From: Streptomyces macrolidinus
GTDB lineage: Bacteria; Actinomycetota; Actinomycetes; Streptomycetales; Streptomycetaceae
Length of the DNA: 64,000 bases
NCBI RefSeq assembly: GCF_023887685.1
Contig: NZ_JAMWMR010000020.1
Coordinates: 1-64,000, forward strand
Direction of reading: 5' to 3'
Within the stretch, counting starts at the first letter, position 1. Every line of letters begins with the position of its first letter. Made by a program: the position numbers and the translations under genes. The notes beneath the pieces were generated by a model. It was not told where the DNA came from and did not search any database. It saw only the letters and a list, made by a program, of their open reading frames with translations. Below are positions 44,146 to 53,443 of this stretch, in pieces.

Positions 44146-45015
44146 CTACGCCGGGAATCCGTACACCGCGAAGTCCGCCACCGCCCGGTAACCGAGCCGC
44201 TGGTACAGGCCGTTGCTCGTGGGGTTCGCGAGGTCGGTGAAGAGCAGGACCTCCGCGGCGCCGGAGTCGAGCGCGGCCTGGGTGACCGCCGCGGTGGCGG
44301 CGCCCGCGTAGCCACGGCCGCGCAGTGGGGCGGGGGTGTAGACGGGGGCCACGCGGACCTGTCCGGCGACTTCGGGCATGGCGCCCGCCATGGCGACGGG
44401 CGTGCCGTCCGGTGTCTCCCAGAGCGTGACCCCGCCGTGGGCGATACGGCTGTCGGCCCAGCGGTCCGCGTCCTGCCGCCCGGCTTCGCCGATGTCCGTG
44501 TGGAACCGGACGTACCACCGCGCGACCAGGGCGCGGTCCTCGGCCGTGGCGATCCGGGCGCGGCCGGGCGGCGTGGGCGTCGGCGGGGTGAGGGTGCCGA
44601 GCCGGTAGAGGCGGTTGCGCCGCTCCAGCGCGGCGGGGCTTTTGGTGCGGCGTTCCCAGGCCGTGGCGAAGGTGGCGACCGTCTCGGCCGGTCCCCCGAC
44701 CGACGGGATCACCTGCCCGTCCCGGGCGAGCCGCACCGCCAGCGCCTCGGCGGCTCCGGCGCCGACCGCGGTGAGGTTGAGCTGGTACGGCGGTGTGTGC
44801 AGGACCGTGGCCCGGACGGTGCCGTCCTCGTCCGCGAGCCAGCCGAAGTACGGCGGTTGCGGTCCGAACGCGGCCGGCCCGTGCGTCCGCAGCTTGTCGG
44901 CGACCGTCAACTGGACGGTGTGCAGGGCGGGTCTGGACCGCAGGAAGGCACCGGCCCGGCCGAGGAACTCCGCCAGGTCGGTGGTGATCCGCCAGTCGTA
45001 CGCGTCGGAAGCCAT
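44146..45015 (-). CDS. GNAT-family acetyltransferase
   Basis: The 289-aa protein has an N-terminal degenerate domain (about 1-140) and a C-terminal GNAT domain with VAPVYTPAPLRGRGYAGAAT (acetyl-CoA loop R/Q-x-x-G-x-G/A) and LFTDLANPTSNGLYQRLGYR. This double-domain form is frequent in Streptomyces. The acceptor is unknown. ATG 45015 lies just downstream of the tandem 12-bp repeats. Confidence 0.85.
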   Translation of the reverse strand: MASDAYDWRITTDLAEFLGRAGAFLRSRPALHTVQLTVADKLRTHGPAAFGPQPPYFGWLADEDGTVRATVLHTPPYQLNLTAVGAGAAEALAVRLARDGQVIPSVGGPAETVATFATAWERRTKSPAALERRNRLYRLGTLTPPTPTPPGRARIATAEDRALVARWYVRFHTDIGEAGRQDADRWADSRIAHGGVTLWETPDGTPVAMAGAMPEVAGQVRVAPVYTPAPLRGRGYAGAATAAVTQAALDSGAAEVLLFTDLANPTSNGLYQRLGYRAVADFAVYGFPA

Positions 45016-45058
45016 GCGTCCACGATCCCGTGACCGAGCGCCGTCCGCACGCGGATTA

Positions 45059-45157
45059 CGTCCGCGATCACGTCCGCGATCACGTCCGCGATCACGTCCG
45101 CGATCACGCGCGTCGTACGACCACGCCCGTCGTACGATCACGCCCGCTGTACGATCA
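45059..45157. repeat. 12-bp and 17-bp tandem repeats between two GNAT genes
   Basis: Four exact copies of CGTCCGCGATCA (45059-45106) are followed by three 17-bp units (CGCGCGTCGTACGACCA and two close variants, 45107-45157). The repeats fill the promoter region of the first GNAT gene and include the stop codon of the second. Confidence 0.85.
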
Positions 45158-45757
45158 CGGCGCCGCGGGCTCGGGGTCGCTCGCGATCCGTCCGTGCAGA
45201 TGCGCGTCCTTGAACGGCTCGGGGCTGCCCGGCGCAGGCATCGCACCGCGCAGCGTGCCCTCGTACCGGAAGCCGCACCGCTCGGCGATGCGGCAGGAGG
45301 CGTCGTGGCCGATCGCATGGCCCAGATCCAGGCGGTACAGGCCCAGTTCGGTCAGGCCCCAGCGGGCGGCGACGACCAGGGAACGGGTGGCGACGCCCCG
45401 GCCGCGGGCCTCGGGCAGCACCCAGTAGCCGACCCGGGCGGTCCGGAAGACATGGTCGATGGCGCTGAGGCTGACCACGCCCAGGGCCGTGCCGTCGGCC
45501 GCGTCCGTGACCCGGAACGTCAGATCGACGCCCTTGGCCGCCTGAGCCGCCTTGGCCCGCAGCGACTTCCGTGCGTCGTCCCTGGTCTCGACGGGGATGA
45601 GTGGCGTGTTCCACCGTACGAAGTCGGGGTCCGTCAACCCCCGGAACCAGTCCTCCACATGGGCGTCCGAGTCAGGGTCCCACGAGGTCAGCCGCAGGCC
45701 GTGGCCGTGCAGCTCCGGGAAGGTGTGGGGACGGGTGTCATCGTGTAGGCCGGCCAT
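45155..45757 (-). CDS. RimJ/RimL-type GNAT acetyltransferase
   Basis: The 200-aa protein matches the RimJ/RimL subfamily: ELHGHGLRLTSWDPDSDAHV, VGYWVLPEARGRGVATRSL (acetyl-CoA loop) and IGHDASCRIAERCGFRYEG. Members acetylate protein N-termini or small molecules. ATG 45757 is chosen over ATG 45769. Its stop codon lies inside the tandem repeat. Confidence 0.86.
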   Translation of the reverse strand: MAGLHDDTRPHTFPELHGHGLRLTSWDPDSDAHVEDWFRGLTDPDFVRWNTPLIPVETRDDARKSLRAKAAQAAKGVDLTFRVTDAADGTALGVVSLSAIDHVFRTARVGYWVLPEARGRGVATRSLVVAARWGLTELGLYRLDLGHAIGHDASCRIAERCGFRYEGTLRGAMPAPGSPEPFKDAHLHGRIASDPEPAAP

Positions 45758-45905
45758 CGGGCCATTCAATCAAGGGCCTGCGGCGCGCGCGTGCGTCGGA
45801 TAGCGATCTGTTCCCTTCAAGTTGCTTCAGATGCGGTCAAGTTCTTGCAGGCGTGATCGATTCGCAACTCATTCCGATCTTGACCGAGACCCATCAACCG
45901 CCTTC

Positions 45906-47177
45906 ATGGCTACGCTCCCACTCATGGCCGACTCGACAGTTGCTTCGCCGCGCTCCTCGGTGCCGTCCCACGAGGACCGGCCGGTCTATGTCATAGGCGG
46001 CGGTCCGGGCGGGCTCGCCGCGGCGTACGCACTGCGCGCGCGAGGCGTACGGGCCGTCGTCCTGGAGAAGTCCGACCGCGTCGGGGCGTCCTGGCGGCGC
46101 CACTACGACCGGCTGCGCCTGCACACCACGCGCCGTCTCTCCGCCCTGCCCGGACTGCCGATACCGCGGTCGTTCGGGCGGTGGGTGGCCCGCGACAACG
46201 TGGTGCGCTACCTCGAGAAGTACGCCGAACACCACCGGCTGGAGATCGTCACCGGCGTCGAGGTCTCGCGCGTCGAGCCCGCCCCGGACAACACCGGCTG
46301 GCTGCTGCGCGCCAGCGGCGGCCGGGAACTGACCGGCAGCGCGGTCGTCGTCGCCACCGGCTTCAACCACACGCCGCGCGTGCCCGCGTGGCCCGGCCGC
46401 GACACGTACTCCGGTGTGTTCCTGCACGCCCGCGAGTACCGCGACGCGCGGCCCTACGCCGGGCGCGACGTCCTCGTCGTCGGCGTCGGCAACACGGGCG
46501 CCGAGATCGCCGTCGACCTGGTGGAGGGCGGGGCCGCGCGGGTGCGGCTCTCGGTGCGTACGGCGCCCCACATCCTGCGCCGGTCCACCCTGGGCTGGGC
46601 CGCGCAGTTCACCGGGATCCTCGTCCGGCGGCTGCCGGTGCGGCTGGTCGACGCGCTGGCCGGGCCGCTGGCCGGGCCGCTGGCCGGGCCGCTGGCCAGG
46701 ATCAGCGTGCCGGACCTGTCGGCGCACGGGCTGCCCCGGCCCGCCACCGGGCTCTACTCCCGCGTCACCGAAGGCGCGATCCCCGTGCAGGACGTCGGCC
46801 TCGTCAAGGCCGTGCGCAAGGGGAAGGTCGAGGTCGTGGCGGCCGTCGAGCGCTTCGAGAACGGCACGGTCGTCCTCGCCGACGGCAACCGGATCGAATC
46901 CGAGGTCGTGATCGCCGCAACCGGATACCAGCGCGCCCTGGAAGGGCTCGTGGGTCACCTCGACGTCCTCGACTGCCGCGGCAGGCCGGTCGTCCACGGC
47001 GGCCGATCCCCGCGGAACGCCCCGGACCTGTACTTCACCGGGTTCACCAACCCGATCAGCGGCATGCTCCGTGAACTCGCCCTGGACGCACAGAAGATCG
47101 CGAGGACGGTGGCACGGCGCGCGGAACGGAGGCGGGCGGCGCGGGGGCGCGCGGAACGCGGTCGGGCGGCGCGCTGA
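45906..47177 (+). CDS. Flavin-containing monooxygenase
   Basis: The 423-aa NAD(P)/FAD enzyme has GGGPGGLAAA near the start for FAD and VVGVGNTGAEIAVDL for NADPH, with VVATGFNHTPR between them and ATGYQ near the C-terminus, as in bacterial FMO/YUC-type enzymes. A small in-frame duplication gives LAGPLAGPLAGPLA at about residue 250. The tail is Arg/Ala repetitive. ATG 45906 or 45924 may be used; neither has a clear ribosome site, so the mRNA may be leaderless. The substrate is unknown. Confidence 0.85.
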   Translation: MATLPLMADSTVASPRSSVPSHEDRPVYVIGGGPGGLAAAYALRARGVRAVVLEKSDRVGASWRRHYDRLRLHTTRRLSALPGLPIPRSFGRWVARDNVVRYLEKYAEHHRLEIVTGVEVSRVEPAPDNTGWLLRASGGRELTGSAVVVATGFNHTPRVPAWPGRDTYSGVFLHAREYRDARPYAGRDVLVVGVGNTGAEIAVDLVEGGAARVRLSVRTAPHILRRSTLGWAAQFTGILVRRLPVRLVDALAGPLAGPLAGPLARISVPDLSAHGLPRPATGLYSRVTEGAIPVQDVGLVKAVRKGKVEVVAAVERFENGTVVLADGNRIESEVVIAATGYQRALEGLVGHLDVLDCRGRPVVHGGRSPRNAPDLYFTGFTNPISGMLRELALDAQKIARTVARRAERRRAARGRAERGRAAR

Positions 47178-47216
47178 CGGGGGCGCGCGCTGGGGCGGGC
47201 GGCGCGGCGTTCCCGC

Positions 47217-47789
47217 TCAGACCCGTGTGCCCAGCAGGGCGCCCGCGCCGACCGCCCCGCACAGCAGGCAGGAAGCGAACGCCGCGCGGAGCCAGGCGCC
47301 CCACCACCCCGGCGCCCGCCCCACCGCCTCCGCACGGCTGCGTTCGTACGCGATCCAGAGGACGGGCAGGACCACCAGTCCCGTGAGCCATCCGCTCACC
47401 GTGGTGAACGACCAGCCCAGGAGCAGCGCGGCCACCCCCGCCCAGACCAGCGCGACCACCGCGGCGCACAGCAGATGCCAGGCCCAGCGGGGTCCGCGGG
47501 CGCGCCGGAACACGAGGTGGGCGAGCGCGGCGGCGGGCATGGTGTGCACGGCCGCGTGCAGCAGGCCGAGCAGCGGCACGATCAGCATCAGGACGGGCAG
47601 CAGGTAGAGCAGGCCGAGGGTGCCGCCGTAGCCGACGTCGTCGTCTGCCTGGGTCGCCGCGTCGACCATCGAGATCAGACCGATCACCGGAAGCTGCACC
47701 GCGAACGCCCTGACGGCCGCCGCCCAGTCCGCCCTCGCCGGACCCGCATCGATGCGTCCGGCCACCGGCCGGTTCCCCCTCCACGCCAT
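47217..47789 (-). CDS. Small polytopic membrane protein
   Basis: The 190-aa protein has about five hydrophobic segments (for example LGLLYLLPVLMLIVPLLGLL and LLCAAVVALVWAGVAALLLG). No motif is recognised. Codon use fits the region. Function is unknown. Confidence 0.75.
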   Translation of the reverse strand: MAWRGNRPVAGRIDAGPARADWAAAVRAFAVQLPVIGLISMVDAATQADDDVGYGGTLGLLYLLPVLMLIVPLLGLLHAAVHTMPAAALAHLVFRRARGPRWAWHLLCAAVVALVWAGVAALLLGWSFTTVSGWLTGLVVLPVLWIAYERSRAEAVGRAPGWWGAWLRAAFASCLLCGAVGAGALLGTRV

Positions 47790-47862
47790 CCGGGCAGCGT
47801 AACCCCTTGCGCTGTACGGGAGTTCAGCCGCACCCCTTGTGCCTGACGGCCCGTCAGGTCTC

Positions 47863-49164
47863 TCAGCTACGGACCCTGCGGATCACCAACGCCATCAGGG
47901 CCGCCGCCGCGCACAGCGCGCCCGACGCGTACCAGACCACGTCGTACGAGCCGAACGCGTCCCGCGCGACGCCACCGAGGAAGGCGACCAGGGCCGCGCC
48001 GACCTGGTGCGAGGCGAGCACCCAGCCGAAGACGATCGCGCTGTCCTCGCCGTACTGTTCGCGGCACAGCGCCAGGGTGGGCGGCACGGTGGCGACCCAG
48101 TCCAGACCGTAGAAGACGATGAAGAAGATCATCGGCGGGTGGACGGCGGGGGCCAGCAGCATGGGCAGGAAGAGGAGCGAGATGCCGCGCAGGGCGTAGT
48201 ACACGGCGAGCAGACGGCGCGGTTCGAAGCGGTCGGTGAACCAGCCCGAGGCGATCGTGCCCACCACGTCGAAGACGCCGACGACCGCGAGGAGCGAGGC
48301 CGCGGCCGTGACCGGCATGCCGTGGTCGTGGGCCGCCGGGACGAAGTGCGTCTGGATCAGGCCGTTGGTGGAGGCGCCGCAGATCGCGAAGGTGCCGGCC
48401 AGCAGCCAGAACGGGCCCGTGCGCACCGCCGAGAGGAGCACGGTGACGGCGCGGCGGGCGGCGCCGGTCACCGGTTCCGGCTTCGGTACGAACTCCCGTG
48501 CGCCGTACGGCTTCAGGCCCACGTCGGCCGGGTGGTCGCGCAGCAGCAGCCAGACGAAGGGGATGACGGCGAAGGCGGCGAGGGACACCGTCACGGCGGC
48601 CGGGCGCCAACTGTGGTGCTCGACCATCCAGGACAGCAGGGGGAGGAAGATCAACTGCCCGGAGGCCGAGGCGGCGGTGAGGATGCCGCTCACCAGGCCG
48701 CGCCGCTCGGTGAACCAGCGGTTGGTGACCGTCGCCGCGAAGGCCAGCGCCATCGAGCCCGACCCGACGCCCACCAACAGGCCCCAGCACAACAGGAGTT
48801 GCCAGGCCGCGGTCATCCAGACGGTCACGCCCGAGCCGAGCGCGATGGCCGCGAGCGCCACGGCGACGACCTTGCGGATACCGAAGCGGTCCATCAGCGC
48901 GGCGGCGAAGGGCGCGGTCACCCCGTAGAGCGCGAGGTTGATCGACACGGCCGCGCCGACCGTGCCGCGCGACCAGTGGAACTCCTGGTGCAGCGGGTCG
49001 ATCAACAGGCTCGGCAGCGAGCGGAAGGCGGCCGCTCCGATGATCGTCACGAAGGTGACGGCGGCGACGAACCAGGCACGGTGGATACGCGCGCTCGGGC
49101 GGCCGGGCCCCGTCTGCTCGGCTGTGGTCGTGGTAGCGGTTGTCTGGGTCACGCCGTAGAGCAT
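47863..49164 (-). CDS. MFS transporter
   Basis: The 433-aa protein has 12 predicted helices with the MFS pattern: SRGTVGAAVSINLALYGVTA, DRFGIRKVV between helices 2 and 3, and DHPADVGLKPYG in the central loop. The overall look is that of the oxalate/formate or monocarboxylate antiporter subgroup. It lies 60 bp from a divergent GlxA-like regulator, which may control it. ATG 49164 is chosen; GTG 49152 is possible. Confidence 0.87.
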   Translation of the reverse strand: MLYGVTQTTATTTTAEQTGPGRPSARIHRAWFVAAVTFVTIIGAAAFRSLPSLLIDPLHQEFHWSRGTVGAAVSINLALYGVTAPFAAALMDRFGIRKVVAVALAAIALGSGVTVWMTAAWQLLLCWGLLVGVGSGSMALAFAATVTNRWFTERRGLVSGILTAASASGQLIFLPLLSWMVEHHSWRPAAVTVSLAAFAVIPFVWLLLRDHPADVGLKPYGAREFVPKPEPVTGAARRAVTVLLSAVRTGPFWLLAGTFAICGASTNGLIQTHFVPAAHDHGMPVTAAASLLAVVGVFDVVGTIASGWFTDRFEPRRLLAVYYALRGISLLFLPMLLAPAVHPPMIFFIVFYGLDWVATVPPTLALCREQYGEDSAIVFGWVLASHQVGAALVAFLGGVARDAFGSYDVVWYASGALCAAAALMALVIRRVRS

Positions 49165-49224
49165 CCGGTCTTCGGCGCCCCTCGTTCGAGTGGCCCGAAG
49201 GACAGCATTCGTTAGGATCGGGCC

Positions 49225-50283
49225 ATGGCCGTTGTCGAAGGGTTCCGCCGCCACCGGGTCGTCGTCCTCGCTCTCGACGGGCTGCTGCCCTTCGAACTGG
49301 GCATACCGCAGCGGATCTTCCGGCTCGCCAAGGACAGCCGGGGGCGGCGCCTGTACGAGGTCGTCACCTGCACGATCCGGCCGCCGGGCCCGGTGCGGAC
49401 CGACGCCGACTACGGCATCCTCGTCGAGAACGGCCCCGAGGCCCTGGCCACCGCCGACACCGTGGTCGTACCGGCCTCGTACGAACTGGGCCCGGTGTAC
49501 GAACAGGGCGTGCTCACCGACGAGTTGGCCGCCGCCCTCGCCCGCATCCGGCCCGGCACCCGGCTCGTTGCCATCTGCACCGGTGGGTACGTCCTGGCCG
49601 CGGCCGGTCACCTCGACGGCCGCCCGGCGACGACGCACTGGGCCTCGGCCGAGCACTTCCAGCGGCTCTTCCCGAGGGTCAGGGTCGACGCGGACGTGCT
49701 GTTCGTCGACGACGGCGACGTCCTGACCTCCGCCGGGGTCGCGTCCGGTATCGATCTGTGCCTGCACATCGTGCGCCGCGACCACGGCACCGGCGTCGCC
49801 AACGAGGTGGCCCGCCGCACCGTGGTCCCGCCGCATCGCGACGGCGGCCAGGCGCAGTACATCCAGCGCCCGCTGCCCGAGCCGCGGAGGGCGACCACGA
49901 CCGCCGCCCGTGCCTGGGCGCTCGGCCGCCTCCACGAGCCGATCCGACTGCGCGACATGGCGGAGCAGGAGTCCATGTCCGTACGCACCTTCACCCGGCG
50001 CTTCCGCGAGGAGGTCGGCGTCAGCCCCGGCCAGTGGCTGACCCAGCAGCGCATCGAACGGGCCCGCCATCTGCTGGAGTCCACCGATCTGTCGGTCGAC
50101 CAGGTGGCGCGGGACGCCGGCTTCGGCACGGCCCAGTCGATGCGCCAGCACCTACAAGGAGCGCTCGGGGTCACCCCCACCGCGTACCGGCGTACGTTCC
50201 GCGTCGGCGACGTGCGCGCGGGTGCCCGCGTCGGCGCCCGTGTCCCCAGCGGCGACGCCGTCCCCTCCGCCGACGGGGGATGA
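49225..50283 (+). CDS. GlxA-like regulator (DJ-1/PfpI plus AraC HTH)
   Basis: In this 352-aa protein residues about 8-190 form a class I amidotransferase-like (DJ-1/PfpI) domain with the nucleophile-elbow cysteine in VAICTGGYVLA. Residues about 235-330 form an AraC double HTH (MAEQESMSVRTFTRRFREEV, VDQVARDAGFGTAQSMRQHL). It is divergent from an MFS gene. Its last 132 bp overlap the end of a convergent MFS gene. Confidence 0.88.
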   Translation: MAVVEGFRRHRVVVLALDGLLPFELGIPQRIFRLAKDSRGRRLYEVVTCTIRPPGPVRTDADYGILVENGPEALATADTVVVPASYELGPVYEQGVLTDELAAALARIRPGTRLVAICTGGYVLAAAGHLDGRPATTHWASAEHFQRLFPRVRVDADVLFVDDGDVLTSAGVASGIDLCLHIVRRDHGTGVANEVARRTVVPPHRDGGQAQYIQRPLPEPRRATTTAARAWALGRLHEPIRLRDMAEQESMSVRTFTRRFREEVGVSPGQWLTQQRIERARHLLESTDLSVDQVARDAGFGTAQSMRQHLQGALGVTPTAYRRTFRVGDVRAGARVGARVPSGDAVPSADGG

Positions 50284-51444
50284 GGCCGGGCGCCGTACGC
50301 GTTCGCCCAGGGCGCCCACCAGCGTGAGCGCCAGGGTGAGGGCGACACCGGCCAGGATCGCCGTCGACGGCGCGACGAAGTGGAGCAGGGCGCCCGCGAG
50401 GGAGCCCGTGGCCGCGTAGCCGACGCCCACCGCCGCGTACATCACCGAGTAGCCCGCCGCCAGGGCACCGGCCGGGACCACCTCCCGCAGCGACAGATTG
50501 CGGGTGACCATCGCGCCCGCCTGCAACACCCCCGCGACGACGAGGAAGACGGCGATCCAGGCCGTGCCCGGTATCAGCGCGGCCAGCGTCACACAGGCCG
50601 ACAGGCCGCACATCAGCACCACGCTCCGCGCGGCCAGTCCGCCCGGCCACGAGCGCAGCCCGTAGACGAAGGCGCCCACCGCCGAGCCCACGGAGAGCCC
50701 GGTCAGCAGCGGGCCCGCCCAGCCGACGGCCACGCCGCGCTGCTCCAGCAGGGCGGGCAGGACGAGTTCGGCCAGGGAGAGCAGGGCCAGGCTGGCCGCG
50801 CCCGTCACATACACGGGCCATGCGCGGGCGAGCAGCCGCAGCGTCGACATGCCCTCGCCCTCGGTGGAGTCCGTGTCCCAGCCGGGCGGCAGCAGCCACA
50901 GGCCCGGCACGGACGCGGCCATCAGGGCAGCCGCCAGCAGCAGCGGCACCCGGGGTGCCACACCGAGCGCGAGGCCGGTGACGGCGGCCGGGGAGACGGC
51001 CCATATGCCGGACATCAGCATCGACTCGGCGGACAGGGCCTGGGCGACGGCCCGCTGCGGGACGAGCGCGGTGAGCAGCGCGCGCAGACCGCCGGGCGCG
51101 GCGGCCGGCGCGCCACCGGCCAGGAACGCGAACGCGGCGAGGACCACCGGATGCGCGGTCGGGAACGCGCCCAGGCCCGCGAACCCGACGGCTCCGGCCG
51201 CGAGGCCCGCGACCAGATGGGGGCGGGCGGGGTCGGGGCGCAGTCGCATACCGAGGAGCGGGGCGCCGAGGATCTCACCGATCACGTACACGGCGGCGAG
51301 GGTCGCGCCCAGGGTGTAGCCACCGGGGCGGTCACGGGCGAGGAAGACCAGGGCGAGCGGGGCCATGGCGACCGGCATCCGGGCGCCGACGGCCACCACA
51401 GCCCAGGTCAGCACCTGTCGGGATGCCACATCGCGGTAGGTCAT
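50152..51444 (-). CDS. MFS transporter
   Basis: The 430-aa protein has 12 helices and the sugar/drug MFS look (GEILGAPLLGMRLRPDPARP loop, LFPTAHPV-type helix ends). The hydrophobic core ends near residue 390, and a 40-residue Gly/Asp/Ala tail extends into the opposite-strand GlxA-like gene. That tail may be an extension gained by loss of an earlier stop. ATG 51444 is chosen. Confidence 0.83.
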   Translation of the reverse strand: MTYRDVASRQVLTWAVVAVGARMPVAMAPLALVFLARDRPGGYTLGATLAAVYVIGEILGAPLLGMRLRPDPARPHLVAGLAAGAVGFAGLGAFPTAHPVVLAAFAFLAGGAPAAAPGGLRALLTALVPQRAVAQALSAESMLMSGIWAVSPAAVTGLALGVAPRVPLLLAAALMAASVPGLWLLPPGWDTDSTEGEGMSTLRLLARAWPVYVTGAASLALLSLAELVLPALLEQRGVAVGWAGPLLTGLSVGSAVGAFVYGLRSWPGGLAARSVVLMCGLSACVTLAALIPGTAWIAVFLVVAGVLQAGAMVTRNLSLREVVPAGALAAGYSVMYAAVGVGYAATGSLAGALLHFVAPSTAILAGVALTLALTLVGALGERVRRPASSPVGGGDGVAAGDTGADAGTRAHVADAERTPVRGGGDPERSL

Positions 51445-51495
51445 GCCGTGACAATAGGGGAGGGGTCTGACACCGGCCCATGGCCCGTCCGGGCC

Positions 51496-51566
51496 TGTGG
51501 ACAACTATGCGCCGACGCTGGTGAGTTGCCGAGAGTCGCGGAGGGCTGTCCACAGCCTGTGGAGAA
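51496..51566. promoter_or_regulatory. Cluster of three DnaA-box-type 9-mers
   Basis: TTGTCCACA lies on the minus strand at 51496-51504, CTGTCCACA on the plus strand at 51546-51554, and TTCTCCACA on the minus strand at 51558-51566. All fit the Streptomyces DnaA consensus (T/C)(T/C)(G/A/C)TCCACA, the first one perfectly. They lie just upstream of an MFS gene in a long gene-free gap. Confidence 0.6.
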
Positions 51567-52013
51567 GCGGGGGCCCGCCCCTGACACCGGCGGGCGGCGC
51601 GCCACCCCCTCCGATCCGCGCCCGAGCGGAAGGTCTCCCCCGCCTCCCCGAACACGGCATCGCGCGCCGCCACCCGGCTCGGCGTACCCGTACTGCCCCA
51701 CGGACGACCTCCCCCCAGAGACCGTCCGCCCCTGTAAGGAGCCGACGCCGATCACGATCCGCACTCGCCGAGGGTTCCCGTCACCCACCCCTCGGCGTCC
51801 CCTCGCGGCGAATCGCCGACCTCCAGAGTGATCATATGGATACGTCGCGTCAACGCCGCACAGGAGATTCATCCCTATATGCCGCGATGGCGGCAGCGCG
51901 CACGGAAGCACGAACCGGCGCACTCGGCGGCGGATCATCTCAGGGAAGCGGAGCCCGTGGGCCGCATGCCCACGCGCATGCACCCGTCCCCGGAACGCCG
52001 GAGCACTCCCGCG
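51567..52013. other. Gene-free interval
   Basis: About 450 bp without a convincing gene. Open frames on the plus strand have Arg/Pro-rich translations and no family pattern. GATCATATGGAT (about 51832-51843) is the only A/T-rich patch and could be promoter-like. Confidence 0.45.
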
Positions 52014-52511
52014 TCAGACCGCGCCGTACGCGAACTCCGGCAACGGCGACACCTGGGCCGTCCCGCACACCGCCACCCCGCCCGCGACCTGCGCGCCGCA
52101 GCGGTCGACCTCGCACCAGATGCGCTTGCCGACGCCCTCCGGGTCCCAGCCCCAGCGATCGGCGAGACCGTCGACCAGTTCCAGCCCCCGGCCGCCCGTC
52201 TCGTCACCCTCGGCGCAGCGGGGAACCGGCGGACAGGCGCTGGCGTCCGACACTTCGAGCCGGACCGTACCGGCCGGGGCGCCCGAGGGATCGTCCCGAA
52301 CGCCCGTGAGCAGCAGTCGCAGCACAGCGGGACAGCCCGTGTGCACGACGGCGTTGGTGACGAGTTCGGAGACGAGCAGCACCAGCGTCTCGGCGAGCGG
52401 CTCGTCCGCCCCTATCCCGGAACCGGCGAGCCGCGACCTGGCCCACTTCCGGGCCCGCCCCACCTCCGCGGGGTCGGGCCGGACCTCCAGTTGCACTTGA
52501 AGCACCTGCAC
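52014..52511 (-). CDS. RsbW/SpoIIAB-type HATPase (anti-sigma kinase-like)
   Basis: The 165-aa GHKL ATPase has the N box LVSELVTNAVVHT, G1 as LEVSDASACPP and G2 as GRGLELVDGLADRWGW. Streptomyces has many such regulators, which bind sigma factors or anti-anti-sigma proteins and may phosphorylate a STAS serine. A STAS protein gene lies about 420 bp away on the same strand and an ECF sigma gene just beyond it. Confidence 0.87.
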   Translation of the reverse strand: MQVLQVQLEVRPDPAEVGRARKWARSRLAGSGIGADEPLAETLVLLVSELVTNAVVHTGCPAVLRLLLTGVRDDPSGAPAGTVRLEVSDASACPPVPRCAEGDETGGRGLELVDGLADRWGWDPEGVGKRIWCEVDRCGAQVAGGVAVCGTAQVSPLPEFAYGAV

Positions 52512-52692
52512 CGCTCACACCATCCGAACCGGCGGACACATCGCCTCGCGCCTCACAAGCGCCACGATCGTGGTCATCGTCTGCATGGCGGGAACCAAGG
52601 TCACGCACCGTGATTCCCTTGCACGACAGCATGGTTGACGTACAGTCACCCCAACAAGCGCTTCGGGCATATTCCAGCGCGAAGGAGTACGC

Positions 52693-52881
52693 GTGCGGCA
52701 TACTGTGCGACGCTTGCCACGGCTAGTCGAACAGACAGGTGCGGAGGGCCGCCCTGCCCCGCGAGCGGCGCGCAGCGCGCCACCCGGCACCGCCACAGAG
52801 GCCGCACCGGGGTGGATCCGACTCGAAACCGCTCGCATCCCACACAAGGTACCGGAGCCCCCGGCCGACTCCAGCCCGTGA
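52693..52881 (+). CDS. Possible small hypothetical protein
   Basis: A 62-aa frame starts at GTG 52693 behind GAAGGAGT, in a gap otherwise empty. The translation (RHTVRRLPRLVEQTG at the start, ETARIPHKVPEPPADSSP at the end) matches nothing I know. Third-position G+C is about 73%, lower than in neighbouring genes. It could be a real small gene or chance. Confidence 0.3.
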   Translation: MRHTVRRLPRLVEQTGAEGRPAPRAARSAPPGTATEAAPGWIRLETARIPHKVPEPPADSSP

Positions 52882-52933
52882 CAAGTCACGCATAGGACAC
52901 AACCCTGCATCACCACTCAACACCCCTGAATTG

Positions 52934-53443
52934 TCACAGTCCGTGACGTTCCCGGTGATCTGCTCCCGAGCCCCCGGCCCGCGCCACGGCCGGCTGCGGA
53001 TCCGGCCCCTCGTCGGTCGCCGAGACGGTGGCCGAAGCAGTCGACGAAGCGGTGGCCGAGGCGACATCCGGGTGGACGTCGAAGAGGCGGCGCACACCGA
53101 GGGTGGCCAGGACCCGTTCGACATGTGCCCCTCCCCCGCCGCCCGTCCCGCCCGGCCAGGAAGTGACGGCGGCGCCGGGTCCGGGCAGGATCAGCCGGAG
53201 CCGGCCCTGGCAGGAGCGGATCAGCCGCCGCGTGGCGATCAGGACGCCGACGCCGCTGGAGTCGCAGAAGACGACCTCGGTCAGATCGAGGACGAGCCGG
53301 TGGCGCCCGTCCGCCACCGCGTCGTGCACCCGTCGGCGCAGCATCTGCGAGGTGAGCAGGTCCAGTTCGCCCGCCACCCGGAGCACGGCCCACTCGCCGC
53401 GGTCCTCGTAGCTCGTCCCGAACGTCACCGTCTGCGCCTCCAT
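52934..53443 (-). CDS. STAS anti-anti-sigma factor
   Basis: The 169-aa protein has a STAS domain (about 5-115): VLRVAGELDLLTSQMLRRRV, LDLTEVVFCDSSGVGVLIAT with the phospho-acceptor Ser in DSSG, and LATLGVRRLFDV. The tail of about 45 residues is Ser/Ala/Thr-rich. It should bind an RsbW-type kinase and release a sigma factor. A Gly-rich insertion (GGTGGGGGAH) precedes the last helix. Confidence 0.88.
   Translation of the reverse strand: MEAQTVTFGTSYEDRGEWAVLRVAGELDLLTSQMLRRRVHDAVADGRHRLVLDLTEVVFCDSSGVGVLIATRRLIRSCQGRLRLILPGPGAAVTSWPGGTGGGGGAHVERVLATLGVRRLFDVHPDVASATASSTASATVSATDEGPDPQPAVARAGGSGADHRERHGL

Noticed and set aside
46660..46700. Three copies of a 12-bp unit inside the flavin monooxygenase gene as a functional repeat.
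   Set aside because: It is a short in-frame duplication giving LAGPLAGPLAGPLA in a variable loop, with no sign of function.
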